The position numbers were made by a program, and so were the translations under genes. The notes below the pieces were generated by a model. That model had not been told where the DNA came from. It did not search any database and saw nothing but the letters and a program-made list of their open reading frames with translations. From Ceratothoa steindachneri (taxonomy: Eukaryota > Arthropoda > Malacostraca > Isopoda > Cymothoidae): 64,000 nucleotides of DNA. Numbering within the stretch: the first letter of the stretch is position 1; each line of letters opens with the position of its first letter. Shown here in pieces: positions 1-11,470 of the stretch. The DNA lies in NCBI GenBank assembly GCA_963969495.1, contig OZ018328.1, positions 132,218,468 through 132,282,467 of the forward strand, in the 5' to 3' direction.

Positions 1-523
1 GGCAGCTCGTCCACGTTTGGCAACGAGAAGATAGGGATATTAACTTCAATTTATTGTTTGTACCCGCAAGGGGGTGTCAGTACTAGCATATGCCACCTTG
101 CTGCAGCTGACATCTTGAGGATCATATACTCTGCCGGCCAGGCCACAAAGGCGAAGTTTGCACCGCAGATCTGAATACCTGCAGGTTTTTGTGTGACCAT
201 TAGACTTTCACACATTTTCACCTCCTCCATTTTCACCAATTTATTGAAAGATTTGTCGATATTAAATTTCTGCGGGAAATGGCCTCGTTATTATTGCGCT
301 TTTTATTCGATGGAAAAATTTCACTTCTTAGGCCAATTTTGTCTGCACCTATGTCGACTTAACCTGTCTAGTTTCCACATTTTTTCACCCCTAACTTCAA
401 CGCTTTTTATACGAACCCTTTTCAAGAACCTTCTCACACAGGTTGGTTTCCGCGTTTTCGCTTCCGTGCAAATCACGCACCATCTCTAAACCTTTTAAAC
501 CATACCTCACATGTACAAGCCGT
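1..523. other. No recognisable gene
   Basis: I see no domain, RNA or repeat that I can name here. A 98-codon open frame on the plus strand (193-489) has no motif I recognise and looks like chance coding potential. The last eight bases, CAAGCCGT, are the left target-site copy of the element that follows. Confidence 0.4.
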
Positions 524-754
524 CAGGGGCGGTTCCAGGATAAAAATGGTGGGTGGGGGGCTAACCTGAATTCCTCCCTCTGAGAAAAGGGCATTTATGA
601 TTAATAATGGTTATCTTACACAACATTGAATTGGTATTTTTGGACGTCCGTTAAAGTATAATACTGACTTTAATAATTATTTCTGAGATTTATCTGTATT
701 TTAGACATGTATTATATAGGATACATTCTATTGCAATGGTTTAAATTGCGTTTT

Positions 755-756
<2 letters not shown>

Positions 757-800
<44 letters not shown>

Positions 801-803
801 TAT
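757..803. repeat. (TA)n microsatellite at a PLE 3' end
   Basis: A nearly pure TA tract with one interruption. It lies immediately downstream, in minus-strand sense, of the Penelope-like terminus and hammerhead-like motif at 871-926. Confidence 0.9.
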
Positions 804-870
804 AAGTGAAAGAACTCAATAGCGAGTTATGGTATATTATAGTGAAACCACTGTATAGGAGCATAGAATT

Positions 871-926
871 TATTTATGAGACTAGTTTCGGTATGAAGTT
901 TACCATACCCTCTTCAGTCGTATACT
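871..926 (-). ncRNA. Hammerhead ribozyme-like motif (type I) in a Penelope-like terminus
   Basis: On the minus strand the core reads CTGAAGA (911-917). It is followed by a helix II hairpin with GGTATG pairing to CATACC, then GAAAC (885-889) and the cleavage triplet GTC after a two-base TA loop. Helix I is TATACGA against TCATAAA with one mismatch; the related copy at 23.3 kb has TCGTAAA, which would restore that pair. Helix III is minimal, two pairs at most, as reported for hammerheads in Penelope-like elements. It lies about 520 bases downstream of a PLE reverse-transcriptase relic on the same strand, the expected order. Cleavage activity is inferred, not shown. Confidence 0.7.
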
Positions 927-1444
927 GAGAATGGAATGGACACAAAAGTTGCTACACAGCCTCTAAATCCTGATAGAAAAAAGAAAACTGAGAAAAGGGG
1001 TTATTAATCAGGAGGGGGTGATTCTCAGGTCATTAACTATACTGTTTAGGATCAGGTTCCGGGAATAGGAGCTACATTTAAATTGACCGTCAGAAAGATT
1101 GAAATTGGGAATTTCCCCTATTAGTATCGATTCTACAATTATTCTTTTACGGAAATTTTTACTACTACTGAATGTAGTAGTACTGCCTCGCCTGACATCA
1201 CCTTTATTTTCATATATTCGTTTTTATTTATGTTCTCTCAGTCTCTCCTCTATAGAACCAGGGACAGTTAGTGGATTCACACAGGATTACATATACACCT
1301 GCCTCATTTGGCTGATATATGGACTTAGTCGAAGGGAAAAATTTGAGGATGGAATAAGGGTATTTAAACATGGTTCAACCTGGAGAAATAACTGTATACT
1401 CCTTTGGGGAGGGGAGAAAATGGGAGGGATAGACAATTCGTACT

Positions 1445-1895
1445 AGTCACTTTGTTTTAATCTTTGGGGCAGTAGTATGTAGATTTAGCTTGAGATAAGC
1501 TCTCATTGATGACGTGTAGGGGATAATTTAATTCAATGAATCTGTAGGTTGTATGTATAATCTCGTCTTTTAAAAAGCAAGGATCCAAAAAAATGGATGT
1601 AAGAGTTAGTTAGAATGAGTCGGTTTACGGTACACAGTGAAGCTAATTTGGTCAATGACTCTTACAATTTTGACTTCAAGAAAGGATGTACAATTACTTT
1701 TTTCCCATCCTACTTTAAAATTGATGGTGGGATAAAAGTTGTTAAGATTTTTAAGGAAATTGTCGAATGAAATTAAACTTTTTATAGGCCAAATCGATAT
1801 GACATCGTCTACATACCTAAACAATACAAAATTTGGATGTAGAATAACAGAAGGGAGTAAGGTAACTTCAAAATGTTCCATATTATGTAACCCTT
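1445..1895 (-). pseudogene. Penelope-like element reverse transcriptase, C-terminal part (relic)
   Basis: The minus-strand reading contains FRYVDDVISIW, the reverse-transcriptase motif C with both aspartates, then a stretch ending in FLEVKIVR and VYRKPTHSN. That last motif is a hallmark of the Penelope-like clade. Past a stop and a frameshift, the thumb-like sequence continues as FIELNYPLHVINESLSQAK and then CPKD down to about 1,445. The N-terminal half is missing because a different LINE fragment abuts at about 1,895. A GIY-YIG domain, expected next, is not recognisable between here and the hammerhead motif. This was once a template-primed retroelement; it is now dead. Confidence 0.75.
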
Positions 1896-2270
1896 TCATC
1901 AAGGAGGGCCTCAATGCTGGTGGACTCTGTCTTTTTTACAACGCTGATGTTTGTTCTTCGTTCCTCCCAGGAAATGTGTAGGATTCTTCGGAGACATCTT
2001 TGGTGGAACTCCTCGAGTGACTTCATATGGCGTTGGTATGTGGCCAATGTTTCGCCACTGTATAGTAGTACTATGAGTACCACAGCATTGTATACCATGA
2101 GCTTTGTTTTCGTTCTCAGGCCGTGATTGTCAAAGACTCTTGACCCTAGTTTCTGGAAGGTTGCTCCAGCGTTGTGGAGGCGATGTTCCACTTCCTTGTC
2201 GATGGTTGCTTTCGATGTGAGGTGACTGCTAAGGTACTGGAAGTGTTCTCCATAAACATAAATGGGTCTG
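1893..2270 (-). pseudogene. LINE reverse transcriptase C-terminal fragment
   Basis: One continuous minus-strand frame reads FQYLSSHLTSKATIDKEVEH, then LHNAGATFQKL, TKTKLMVYNAVVLIVLLYSG, and FHQRCLRRILHISWEERRTN. This is the characteristic C-terminal region of a non-LTR retrotransposon reverse transcriptase: thumb, YLG-like motif and connector. It ends in SIEALLDE, then joins the Penelope-like relic with a change of frame. No upstream catalytic domain is present, so this is a short fragment. It is well preserved compared with its neighbours, having about 125 codons without a stop, which suggests it arrived later than the surrounding material. Confidence 0.7.
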
Positions 2271-2639
2271 AATTTTTTTAGGGGGGGGGCTTCAGCGCCT
2301 CGCCCCCCACCCCTACCTGTATCTGCGCCTGCGAGCCATCACAGCATCTGAATACACTTCACAAATGTTTCTCATTACCTCTTTAGCTGTATTTTTATTT
2401 CTAAACTCATACAGTAAGCACTGATGAATATTTTGCTTCATTAACTCCTTATCTTCAATGAGGTTAAACATCAAACTGATTATAAACGACACACTGCAAA
2501 ACAGAAGAGATGATAAACTATTTATAGACAGTTTCCTACCATTCGACATTGGTTATGACGTGGCTGGTTGTCTCATATTTCATAGTGGTGAAATAGCAAA
2601 GGAGCCTAATATATTCCCCCCAAACACAGAAAACGCTTT

Positions 2640-3405
2640 GATCCCAATTTGACATCAGAGATTAACAACCTCATAAAATAAGAAACAGACTCAGACAAAA
2701 CAAAAAACACACAGACCAACAACTTGAACAAACCCACGACCTAGACATGCGAATCAATGCTCTCTTAGACTAAACAACAAAAAAATGGAAAAAATTACCT
2801 CCAAACAATCAACCATAAAACAAACAACTCTCAACTCTAACGAACAATCAAAAAAATCAAACATAACACACTAAACTACCTACACACATGAATCTCTCTT
2901 CGCCGGAGGCAACAAAATCACAAGATCAACCAAACAATGCAACCAGCTCATACCTCACTACTCCAATCTCATAAAACTCCTCCTCCCACCGCAACAATAG
3001 GAAAACAATCAAACACCTACGAAAACTCCACATAGACCCCATTTCGCAGCCCCCTTCTCCCTCCCATGTCACTACTCTCACAATAAAATCCCTCAAAAAG
3101 CTGAAAGCAGAAACCACATCTCAAATATCCACCTAAACCACCTTGGTCCCACAGCCACATTCTATAAAAACTGATCCTCAACAAATTCAAGCCCATTACA
3201 TTGGCTCCAGAGAAAAAGACTTCATAACCACCATAACAAAAAACATATTAGAAGGCTTCAAACAAAACTGTCCCCACAAAGCACAGTCGTGGCCTCACTA
3301 GAGATCAGCAAAGCCTTGGACACCGTCCCATGCCATCTCCTCATATAAAAATGCTGGCCACCAACTGCCACACGAATGACAAAAATAACAGATAGTAAAC
3401 TTTCT
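2640..3405 (+). pseudogene. Jockey-like LINE reverse transcriptase relic
   Basis: The plus strand is heavily decayed. In shifting frames it retains ITKNILEGFKQNCP and SLEISKALDTVPCHLLI-type sequence at about 3,230-3,345, which is reverse-transcriptase motif A (usually ALDLSKAFDTV). The C-rich, G-poor composition and the motif order match the better preserved relative at 45.8-47.8 kb. There are many stops and frameshifts. The relic appears to resume at 3,540-3,700 inside an inverted repeat. Confidence 0.55.
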
Positions 3406-3413
3406 ATCCAGTA

Positions 3414-3949
3414 GAATATCACCACCTTTCTACGGAACTAACTTCTAGATATGCAATTTTTTTTAGGTAACATTAACTTTCGTTTGTGAAACTAGATTTG
3501 TAGCATTGGAAATCCAATGCTTGCAACACAGAGCACAATTTAAAATGTAAAAGATCGTTAACGGATTCATCAAGGGTGATATCATCTACCCCACCCTACC
3601 AAAATAATCCGACTAAACATCCAAGCAGATGATTTAGCCATCACATTTCAATCCACCAGCATACGCACAGCCTACGAACCCTAAACAGGTGCATACAACA
3701 TCTCCCAAACTGTTGCCTGAAAACCGCCACCGGACAACTGCCACCCAAACAAATGTCACCGTAGAAATCTGTCACCAAGGTTAACTACCACTAAGGACAA
3801 CTGACACCCTGAAAAATTCCACTTTAATAAAATAGCATGGATAATTATACTATACTATCTGCAAATCTATTTTCACAAACGAAAGTTAATGTTACCTAAA
3901 AAAAAATTGCATATCTAGAAGTTAGTTCCGTAGAAAGGTGGTGATATTC
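3414..3949. mobile_element. Fold-back structure with ~90-bp inverted arms
   Basis: Arm 3,414-3,503 (starting GAATATCACCACCTTTCTAC) is the near-perfect reverse complement of arm 3,859-3,949. The roughly 355-bp interior holds a LINE segment with an ADD box in the reading QADDLAITFQS (about 3,610-3,660). It also holds a run of TGTCACC/GACAACTGCCACC-type short repeats (3,714-3,810) and a perfect 18-bp hairpin (3,503-3,520). No transposase and no clear target duplication are seen. Alternatives are two opposed insertions of one MITE, or a fold-back element that captured LINE sequence. Confidence 0.6.
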
Positions 3950-4199
3950 GAGATCGTTGAGCCGGAGTCGAAGAAAACGTGTGGGCGTTGGAGATCACTA
4001 CTTTAGCCTCCGCGAAGAAGGGGACTTAGCACCTGTAGAGAAGAGCGTACCCGCTAAATCCTTCGAAAGGGTCAAGTCGCCGAAATAACAGTTGCTATGA
4101 AGCCAGGTAGCTGTCTACCTATATATGAGAACCGTAACTATGTATGCATACTTGCACACGTCTACACGTACATACATGTGTAATAATTTCTTCATTAAA

Positions 4200-5229
<1,030 letters not shown>

Positions 5230-6890
5230 ATTAAATATAGTCCAAAAGAAGTGTATCCCAACCAAATTCATTAGGAAAAATTTTGAGAAGTAAAGGGCAT
5301 TCCAAATATGACAAGCGGAAAAGGGCAGCAGAAATTAATTTAGCTCAAAATAATAAAAATCCAAGAATTTTTTTTAGCTATTATAAAATCAATAACAAAT
5401 CTAGCAGAGACAAAAATGGGGCCTATTAACTATGAAGGAGTTTGGAAATAATCTGATAAGGAAATAGTAGAGTTAATGATCATTTTGTTTCAGTATTTAC
5501 AGAATAGAATGCGAACCGTTTAATTTATGATAGTTCTGGCTCAGGATAGAGGTGTTAAATACTATTAATGTAGATAGGGGAAAACATTAAAGAGTTAATA
5601 ATTAGGTTGAATACTAATACAGCATCTGGCCCAGATGATATTGATTCAGGATTACTTAGAGAAGGTGTTAAAAGTATTGCATAAGCTCTTAAGAAGATAT
5701 ATACTAGATCACTGGAGTTTGGAAAAATATCTATTGATTGGAAAATAGTAACTTTTGTGCCATTTTTTAAGATGGTAAGTAAAGAGGACCCAAATAACTC
5801 TAAACCCGAAAGTTTAGCATCCATAGTTTGTAAAACCTTTGATAAGGTCGTTAAGATGGATATTTCTGAGTAGCTAGAAAGAGATAATTTAATAAATGAT
5901 GCTCAGCATGGGTTTAGAAGTGGTATATCATGTTTACCAAACTTGCTGGAATTTATGTATTATGTAACTAAACAATTAGATAAGGGAGAGAATGTTGATG
6001 TAATTTACTTAGATTTTGACAAAGATTTTGATAATTCCACATAAGATACTAGTGAAGAAATTAAAAATGCATGGCATATGTGGGAATTTTTTTAATTAGG
6101 TAGCTGAATGGCTGAAAGACAAGAAGCAGAGGGAGGTAATGAATGGTGTGAGGTCACAGTGGAAGGAGGACTTAAATAAGTTATTAGGTTGAGCGCAAAA
6201 GTGGCAAAAGAATTTCAACCTTAAAAAATGCAAAGTTATTAAAATGGGAATTCATAATAGAGAATTTAGCTACGAAATGTATGAGCATTGGCTGAAGGCA
6301 GTAAAGGATGAAAAATACTAAGGCGTAGTAGTAGATAGGTCACTGATGTTTTCTAGCAGTGAATTGAGGCAAGAAATAGAGCAGATAGAGTATTGGGCTT
6401 CATTAAGATGAACGTTATTTAAAAAGTAAGGTTATCCTTAAACTATTTAACTCATAAGTCAGATCACATTTAGGGTACTATATACAAACATGGTCCCCAC
6501 ACTTTAGACATGATATAAACCTGCTAGTCAGGGCAAAACAGGGCAACAAAGGTGATACCATCTACGAAGCACCTTGAATATGTAGATAGGTTGAAGGGGC
6601 TAAATATGTTCTTATTTGAAAGAATTTGTGTGAGATGGGATATGATTGAGCTTTTTAAATTTTGTTCTGTGGTAGATAAGTTGGATTTTAGCAAGTTCTT
6701 TGAGTTGGAAGGTAGTAATAGGACTAGGGGAGACCAATTGATTTTTTTTTAGAAAAACAGAGCTGTAGGTTGGATATGAGAAAGTATTTTTCTCACAAAC
6801 AGAGGGATAGGTTACTGGAATGGTTTACCAGAGTAGACAATAAGCAGGCAAAAATTAAATGTATTCAAGTGAGGGTTGGATGAGTACCAC
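5230..6890 (+). pseudogene. CR1-like LINE reverse transcriptase relic
   Basis: The plus strand carries recognisable blocks in order. There is a pre-RT linker (KNPRIFFSYYKINNKSSRDKNG, about 5,358) and RT motif 1 (IDWKIVTFVPFFK, about 5,735). Motif 2-A sequence follows: DNLINDAQHGFRSGISCLPN, then LLEFMYYVTKQLDKGENVDV and IYLDFDKDFD (to about 6,030), which keeps the first catalytic aspartate. Then come the palm/thumb block (FNLKKCKVIKMGI, about 6,215) and the C-terminal RLKGLNMFLFERICVRWDMI block (about 6,580). The motif C region (YADD) falls in a deletion after 6,060. Numerous stops and frameshifts make it dead. The block style is that of the CR1 and related clades; exact clade assignment would need a tree. 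Confidence 0.75.
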
Positions 6891-6989
6891 CATGGCAAAA
6901 AGTTTTGAGATTACTGGGGGTTTTTTTTATATAACAAAAAATAATAGAAATAATCAAACGCTGCATTTTGTTTTAGTATGTTTGTATCA

Positions 6990-8070
6990 TAATTTGAAGG
7001 TGAAATATACAACAATTTTGAGCTCAACCCATTTTATTAATAAACACAGTCAATTGATGTCCCATGTTATTTGGAACTGCTTTAATTAGTTTCTAGTCTG
7101 CTGGACAACAAATTTGTGATGATAGTTTGACTAATATTGCTTCATTTTTGTTCACTAAGCACCCCCACTCCTCCCATTCGGATGGTTTATGTTTATCAAC
7201 CGCCAGTTTGATTACCGCTCACAAATTCTCTAATGGGTTCAAGTCTGGAGAATTTACGGGTCAAGTCACCAAAAGTCCGATGTTTTTTTTTTCAGCCAAG
7301 AATTGTGTTATTGCTTTTATATTAGAACATTTTCGCCATAATGCTGAAAAATTCGGTTATCACCGCCAAATTCATCCTGATATGCTGGAAAATGGGCAAA
7401 ACTTTTAGCAGCCGCAGATATCAAAAGTGTCCAGATGCTCCACCGTAGGCACGACACAGGACTCTTGAAAGCGCTCCTCTTTTCTGTTCTTAACGAAGGA
7501 TCTTCCAGATGCTTTAAGCGGGCAGAAGCTGCTTCATCATAGCATATAATACCGCTTTGCTTCACTCTTTAACAGTACATTCTTTATATTTCCTACAAAA
7601 GTTTGCCTATCCGTAAGGTTCTTCTTGGTGACCTAAGGCTCCTTCACAGCACTTCTCAACTTGAGATCTTTGTTGGAAAGTCTTCCCTTCACTGCGTGTG
7701 TTGAAGCGTTCACAATTGCTGATTTACAATTGTGAGCAAGCGTGGCACTAAGAGCAACCCGATGCTTGAGTTGAGACCTTACCAGGAAGCGATCTTGGCG
7801 GTCATTTGAAGCGCTTGGTCTTACAGAGGACTTCTTCACAGGAGTGTAACCAGTCTTCTTAAAGTCATCAATGATCCTAACGATGGTACTCCTTGAAGCA
7901 ATGCTTGTAGCAACTATCTCCTTGCATTTCAAGCCACTTTGGTGCCGAGCAACAATGGTTGCATGCTTCTTTTTTTTAACGAACCATTTTCTAGAATTGC
8001 TATAGAGATTCAAACATTTATTTTTACAAAAAATATAACAAAATAGAATATAATTACACAAAATCATTCA
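6990..8070 (-). pseudogene. Tc1-like transposase relic
   Basis: The N-terminal half (8,000 down to 7,633) is an open minus-strand frame with a helix-turn-helix region reading ATIVARHQSGLKCKEIVATS, then STIVRIIDDFKKTGY, typical of the Tc1 DNA-binding domain. The central catalytic region is frameshifted. YDEAASARL (about 7,535) may be the first catalytic block and HFPAYQDEFGG a shifted remnant. Near 7,230 the frame SPDLNPLENL retains the final DDE-type glutamate, followed by a TGA where tryptophan is usual. Terminal inverted repeats are not clear. The element abuts the CR1-like LINE tail on one side. Confidence 0.7.
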
Positions 8071-8454
8071 TTTAACTTATATTTGTCATCAGTTTACCCA
8101 TTTGATCGAATAGAAAAGTTACTGGGACAAAAACTCGGCTCATACAAGAACTGGAGCGCAAAGCTATTTTGAATTCAGCGCAGGAATGCATTTTTTCTTA
8201 TTACTTTTGAAATGCTGAGTTTTTAATAACCTCCAGTAATTTAATTGTTAGAATAATTATTCCTATCATGTAAGTTTATAAAAGAAATGAAAGAATAAAA
8301 ATAAATATTAGTCTCAAAAGTTTACCCCATATGATGTATATGGGGAGGATAGTTTATCATGCTTTTTAATTTGTATTAGGGCAAAGTACATATTGTAATA
8401 TCAATTTCTGTATATATATATATATAATATCATTAATATGTGTATTACATGATT

Positions 8455-9062
8455 TAGTTTTTGACATGCCATGATGGTGATTCCTTTTGAAGCAGTTCGA
8501 ACGCAATCTTGTAGATGCATTTTATGGGAAGTTTAATCCGAAGATCATTCTTATCGATCATCAACAAGCTGCTACTAGTATCGTCCAAGAAGTCTTTCCA
8601 AATGCAATACTCAACGGATGCTTTTTCTACCTGTCGCAAACCGAACATTGCAAAGTGAAATCGAAGGAACTGCAGACAAGGTATCAGATTGATGCCGTTT
8701 TGCTCTCAAAATCCATATGCCACCAGCTCTAGCTTTTTTTCTATCACAGAATATAATTGCTGCATTTGAATAACAGCACGAAATTATACTTCAAGAGGCA
8801 AATCCAGTCACCGATTATTTCGATTATTTTGGTAGATTGCAGCGCCGTAACAGAGCAACGCCAAGTTTTCCCCTCAGTATGTGGAATATGAACGAGCGAC
8901 TTAGTGACGGCCACGACGCACTAACAACTCTCCAAGTACGCATTACATCATCCCATGCCCTCTTCAAGTGCTGAACGAAGAGTAATAAGTCAACAACGTA
9001 GACATAAGCCAATCATGGCAGCGCATCCACCCAGATCTATGAGGAAACAAATGGCAGCTCAC
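8455..9062 (+). pseudogene. MULE-type transposase fragment
   Basis: The plus strand reads PKIILIDHQQAATSIVQEVF, then PNAILNGCFFYLSQ, TEHCKVKSKELQTRYQ, a frameshifted ALKIHMPPALAFF, EANPVTDYFDYFGRLQRRNR and FPLSMWNMNERL. This order matches the MULE transposase domain family. In that family the second catalytic aspartate sits in a PxxxxxDxxxA block, and a CxxH motif follows in the GCYFHL block; here the CxxH histidine is a tyrosine (GCFFYL). The zinc finger and first catalytic block expected upstream are absent. It is a truncated relic with at least one frameshift and several stops. Confidence 0.7.
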
Positions 9063-9099
9063 CAAAAGGTTGTGTGCTCTCACTTATTCTGATTTAGGG

Positions 9100-9480
9100 C
9101 CTTAAGACCTTCAGAAATTTTAATAATTTCCGGATTAACCTTGGCAGGACCTTGGAAGTTATATTATTCGAAAGAGAATGTAAAACAACATAAGGATTTC
9201 AAATTTTGTTTGAATGGGCTGAATAGTTATGATGTTATTGCCAAAGCAAAATAATTCCCGGGCTAACCTCGGAAGGACTTTTACAAATAAAGAATTCGAA
9301 AGAGAATGTAAAACAACATAAGGGTTTCAAATTTCGTTCAAATTGGACGAATAGTTACAATGTTATTACAAAAACAAAAAAAAAACACAATGGGGACGTA
9401 CAGACCAACCAAGCGATCGACGACCGACGACATAGTGAGATGTAGAGTCACCCGCCCCTAGACTCGCACACGACTCAAAA
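9100..9480 (-). repeat. 128-bp-period dispersed tandem repeat, minus orientation
   Basis: Two monomers with the shared block CGAAAGAGAATGTAAAACAA start 128 bases apart (9,169 and 9,297). The far end (9,380-9,480) is a GTCGGTCG-rich and TAGTCGCG-like leader. The same family occurs in plus orientation between 37.5 and 42.0 kb. No coding content. Confidence 0.8.
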
Positions 9481-10468
9481 TATCATGATTTCTCCACCAG
9501 AATTACCAGAATTGGAACTAGGACCAGCGAAGTGGTAGATTATTTAAGAGGAATTGCAAAATATTCGAAATTTTAATATACATTTTTTTTTTAAATAGTA
9601 TGTTTATGGTTCTATTCTCAAATGTCTTTTTCTGAAACTTTGCGTAATGGGACTTATTGTTTGATATGAAATATTAAGTTAAAAACGACGTTTATATATT
9701 ACTCTAAAATGTATAAATTCTCTTTTTATATTTTTAAATTATTGCCTTTTGTCGCATGTATAAATATCTTTTTCTTCATTAAAATGCTCATACACAAACA
9801 CGCCTTATTTTCTTTTCATAAATAAATGCCTAACATAAAAGGGAATAGACTCGCAAAATAATATTAAAATGAATGCGAAAAACTTAAATCATATCACTTA
9901 GCATCGTCTGAATTTTTTAAATAGTTGGAGGACCGACTACCCTATTTAAACTCTAGTCAAAATTATAAATCCTTAAAAATTATACTTGCCATCAGTAATC
10001 AACGTTAAGTAGCACAATCTATGTCAAAGGTATCAATTATTAATAAAAATTAGTCTAGAAAAAGCATAAAAGGCATTAAAGTTTCAAGCATGAAAAACAT
10101 TAAAAGAAATTGATTTATGATAAGACATCATGGCGCCCTAAATTACTGATCAGAAGATAAAATAATATTGCTTGCTTTTTGGTTTATTGAAATCAGCGAG
10201 GATGATTGGGAGACTTAGTTAAAAATTAAAGCTATTGGATTTAAATATGCATGATGGGCTAAAACTAGTGACAGATACACCTCACAATTATCCCACTAAC
10301 TGTTGAGACATGCTTAAGCTATAAAATTTGTTGGCTTAAGCAGGGACAATCCTGGGGACCATAAAGAAGTTGGAATTATATTTATCAAGCTTAAATGTGT
10401 TTACAAGTAACTGTTTTTCTGTAAAAGTGAGAATTAAACCATCTATGGCTCTTTTATGCCATTCATCC
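9481..10468. other. AT-rich, nothing recognised
   Basis: No motif, RNA or repeat unit that I can name. The stretch 10,263-10,468 may be the interior of a DNA element ending in the short repeats that follow. Confidence 0.4.
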
Positions 10469-10533
10469 GGTGGCAGTTCTCCAGGTGGCAGTTTGCCCGG
10501 TGGTAGTTATCCAGGTGGCAGTTGTCCTAGAAC
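10469..10533 (+). repeat. Short tandem repeat of GGTGGCAGTTNTCC
   Basis: Four units of about 16 bp, each a variant of CCAGGTGGCAGTTGTCC. The reverse-complement motif occurs at 3,714-3,810, and a looser relative with CAATTCGCC spacing at 58,497-58,565. It directly abuts a jockey-like LINE, as it does at 3.7 kb. It resembles a subterminal repeat block of a DNA transposon. Confidence 0.6.
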
Positions 10534-11470
10534 CCTCCCAAACGGAATGTCCACCTGCACCACAAAATCAACAGGCACCTTCTTTACCCCTCATCTAAAA
10601 CAATCAAACTATCACCCAACCATCCTACTATACGGCCAAATTATTCCCCTCAACCGTAACTCCACGCTTCTAGGTGACACCTTAGACCCACATGTGGCCG
10701 TCACTCGCCACACAAAGCATCACTTCAAAAGCCATATCCAAACTCAACACCTCAGAATATTAAAAGGACATATTTTTGACCACACTAGAAACCCCAACAA
10801 TCCTGCACGGACAGTTGGTCGGCAAGAAGACGCTAAACTACGTACCTCCTCCCTGAGTTCCAACCATAGCTAAAGGACACCTTCATAAAGGGTCCTCCCA
10901 ACCGAGGACCACCTAAATATAATAGGCACATACACAGTTCTCCAGTAAACTGTTATGCGCCTCCCACATGTAAATGCCCTCTTCACACCTACACCTACTC
11001 CCAGAATCCACCAAACCACATAAAGACCTCCATAAACCTCTCCAGCTGATTTCTACACCCAAAGACTACATAAACTACCCGTAACTCTTCCGAATCAGAA
11101 CTTTATAGAACACATACCTGCACAGCACTTCAAAACCAACAAAAGATACCGTACTCCATAGCGCCCCCTCCCCCCTCAGTGATACATAAATGTGAAGCAT
11201 TTCTAGATCACGGAAGATGAGTTTGACTAGCAAACCTATGAACATGACACTACTCCGCCCTACTTGAAACAAAAACACATTCTATCCCCCCTCCCCGCAA
11301 TGAATGTCCCTGCTGCATCTTCCTGCAACTTGAAAACATTGACCCTCTCTTCCTATCCTGTCACATCTTGACTATCTTCAGAACCTCTATCACTATTACT
11401 AGATCTCTGAAGAAGACCGCATGCCGTAGTAGCCCTTTTCAGAGCTGCAGTATTCGATTGAAGAGAACTT
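10534..11470 (+). pseudogene. Jockey-like LINE 3' relic
   Basis: C-rich, G-poor plus-strand sequence of the same character as the LINE at 45.8-47.8 kb. Recognisable pieces are few: a C-terminal cysteine-rich tail reading CPCCIFLQLENIDPLFLSCH at about 11,305-11,365, and a possible leading NGMSTCTTKSTGTFF stretch. The reading is broken by stops throughout. Family membership is inferred from composition and the tail block. Confidence 0.45.

Larger units (their letters stand above)
524..2331. mobile_element. hAT-like non-autonomous DNA transposon, nested with retroelement relics
   Basis: The left end reads CAGGGGCGGTTCCAGG. The right end, read inward on the minus strand, is CAGGCGCAGATACAGG, so the two match at 12 of 16 positions. 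The flanking octamers CAAGCCGT (516-523) and CGAGCCAT (2332-2339) match at 6 of 8 positions, with both differences G/A transitions, as for an aged 8-bp hAT target-site duplication. Interior sequence at 545-740 recurs in the copy at 41,549-42,222. No hAT transposase is present. The middle is occupied by a Penelope-like relic and a LINE fragment, so either the element received insertions or it is a composite. The family is inferred from the ends and duplication length only. Confidence 0.5.
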
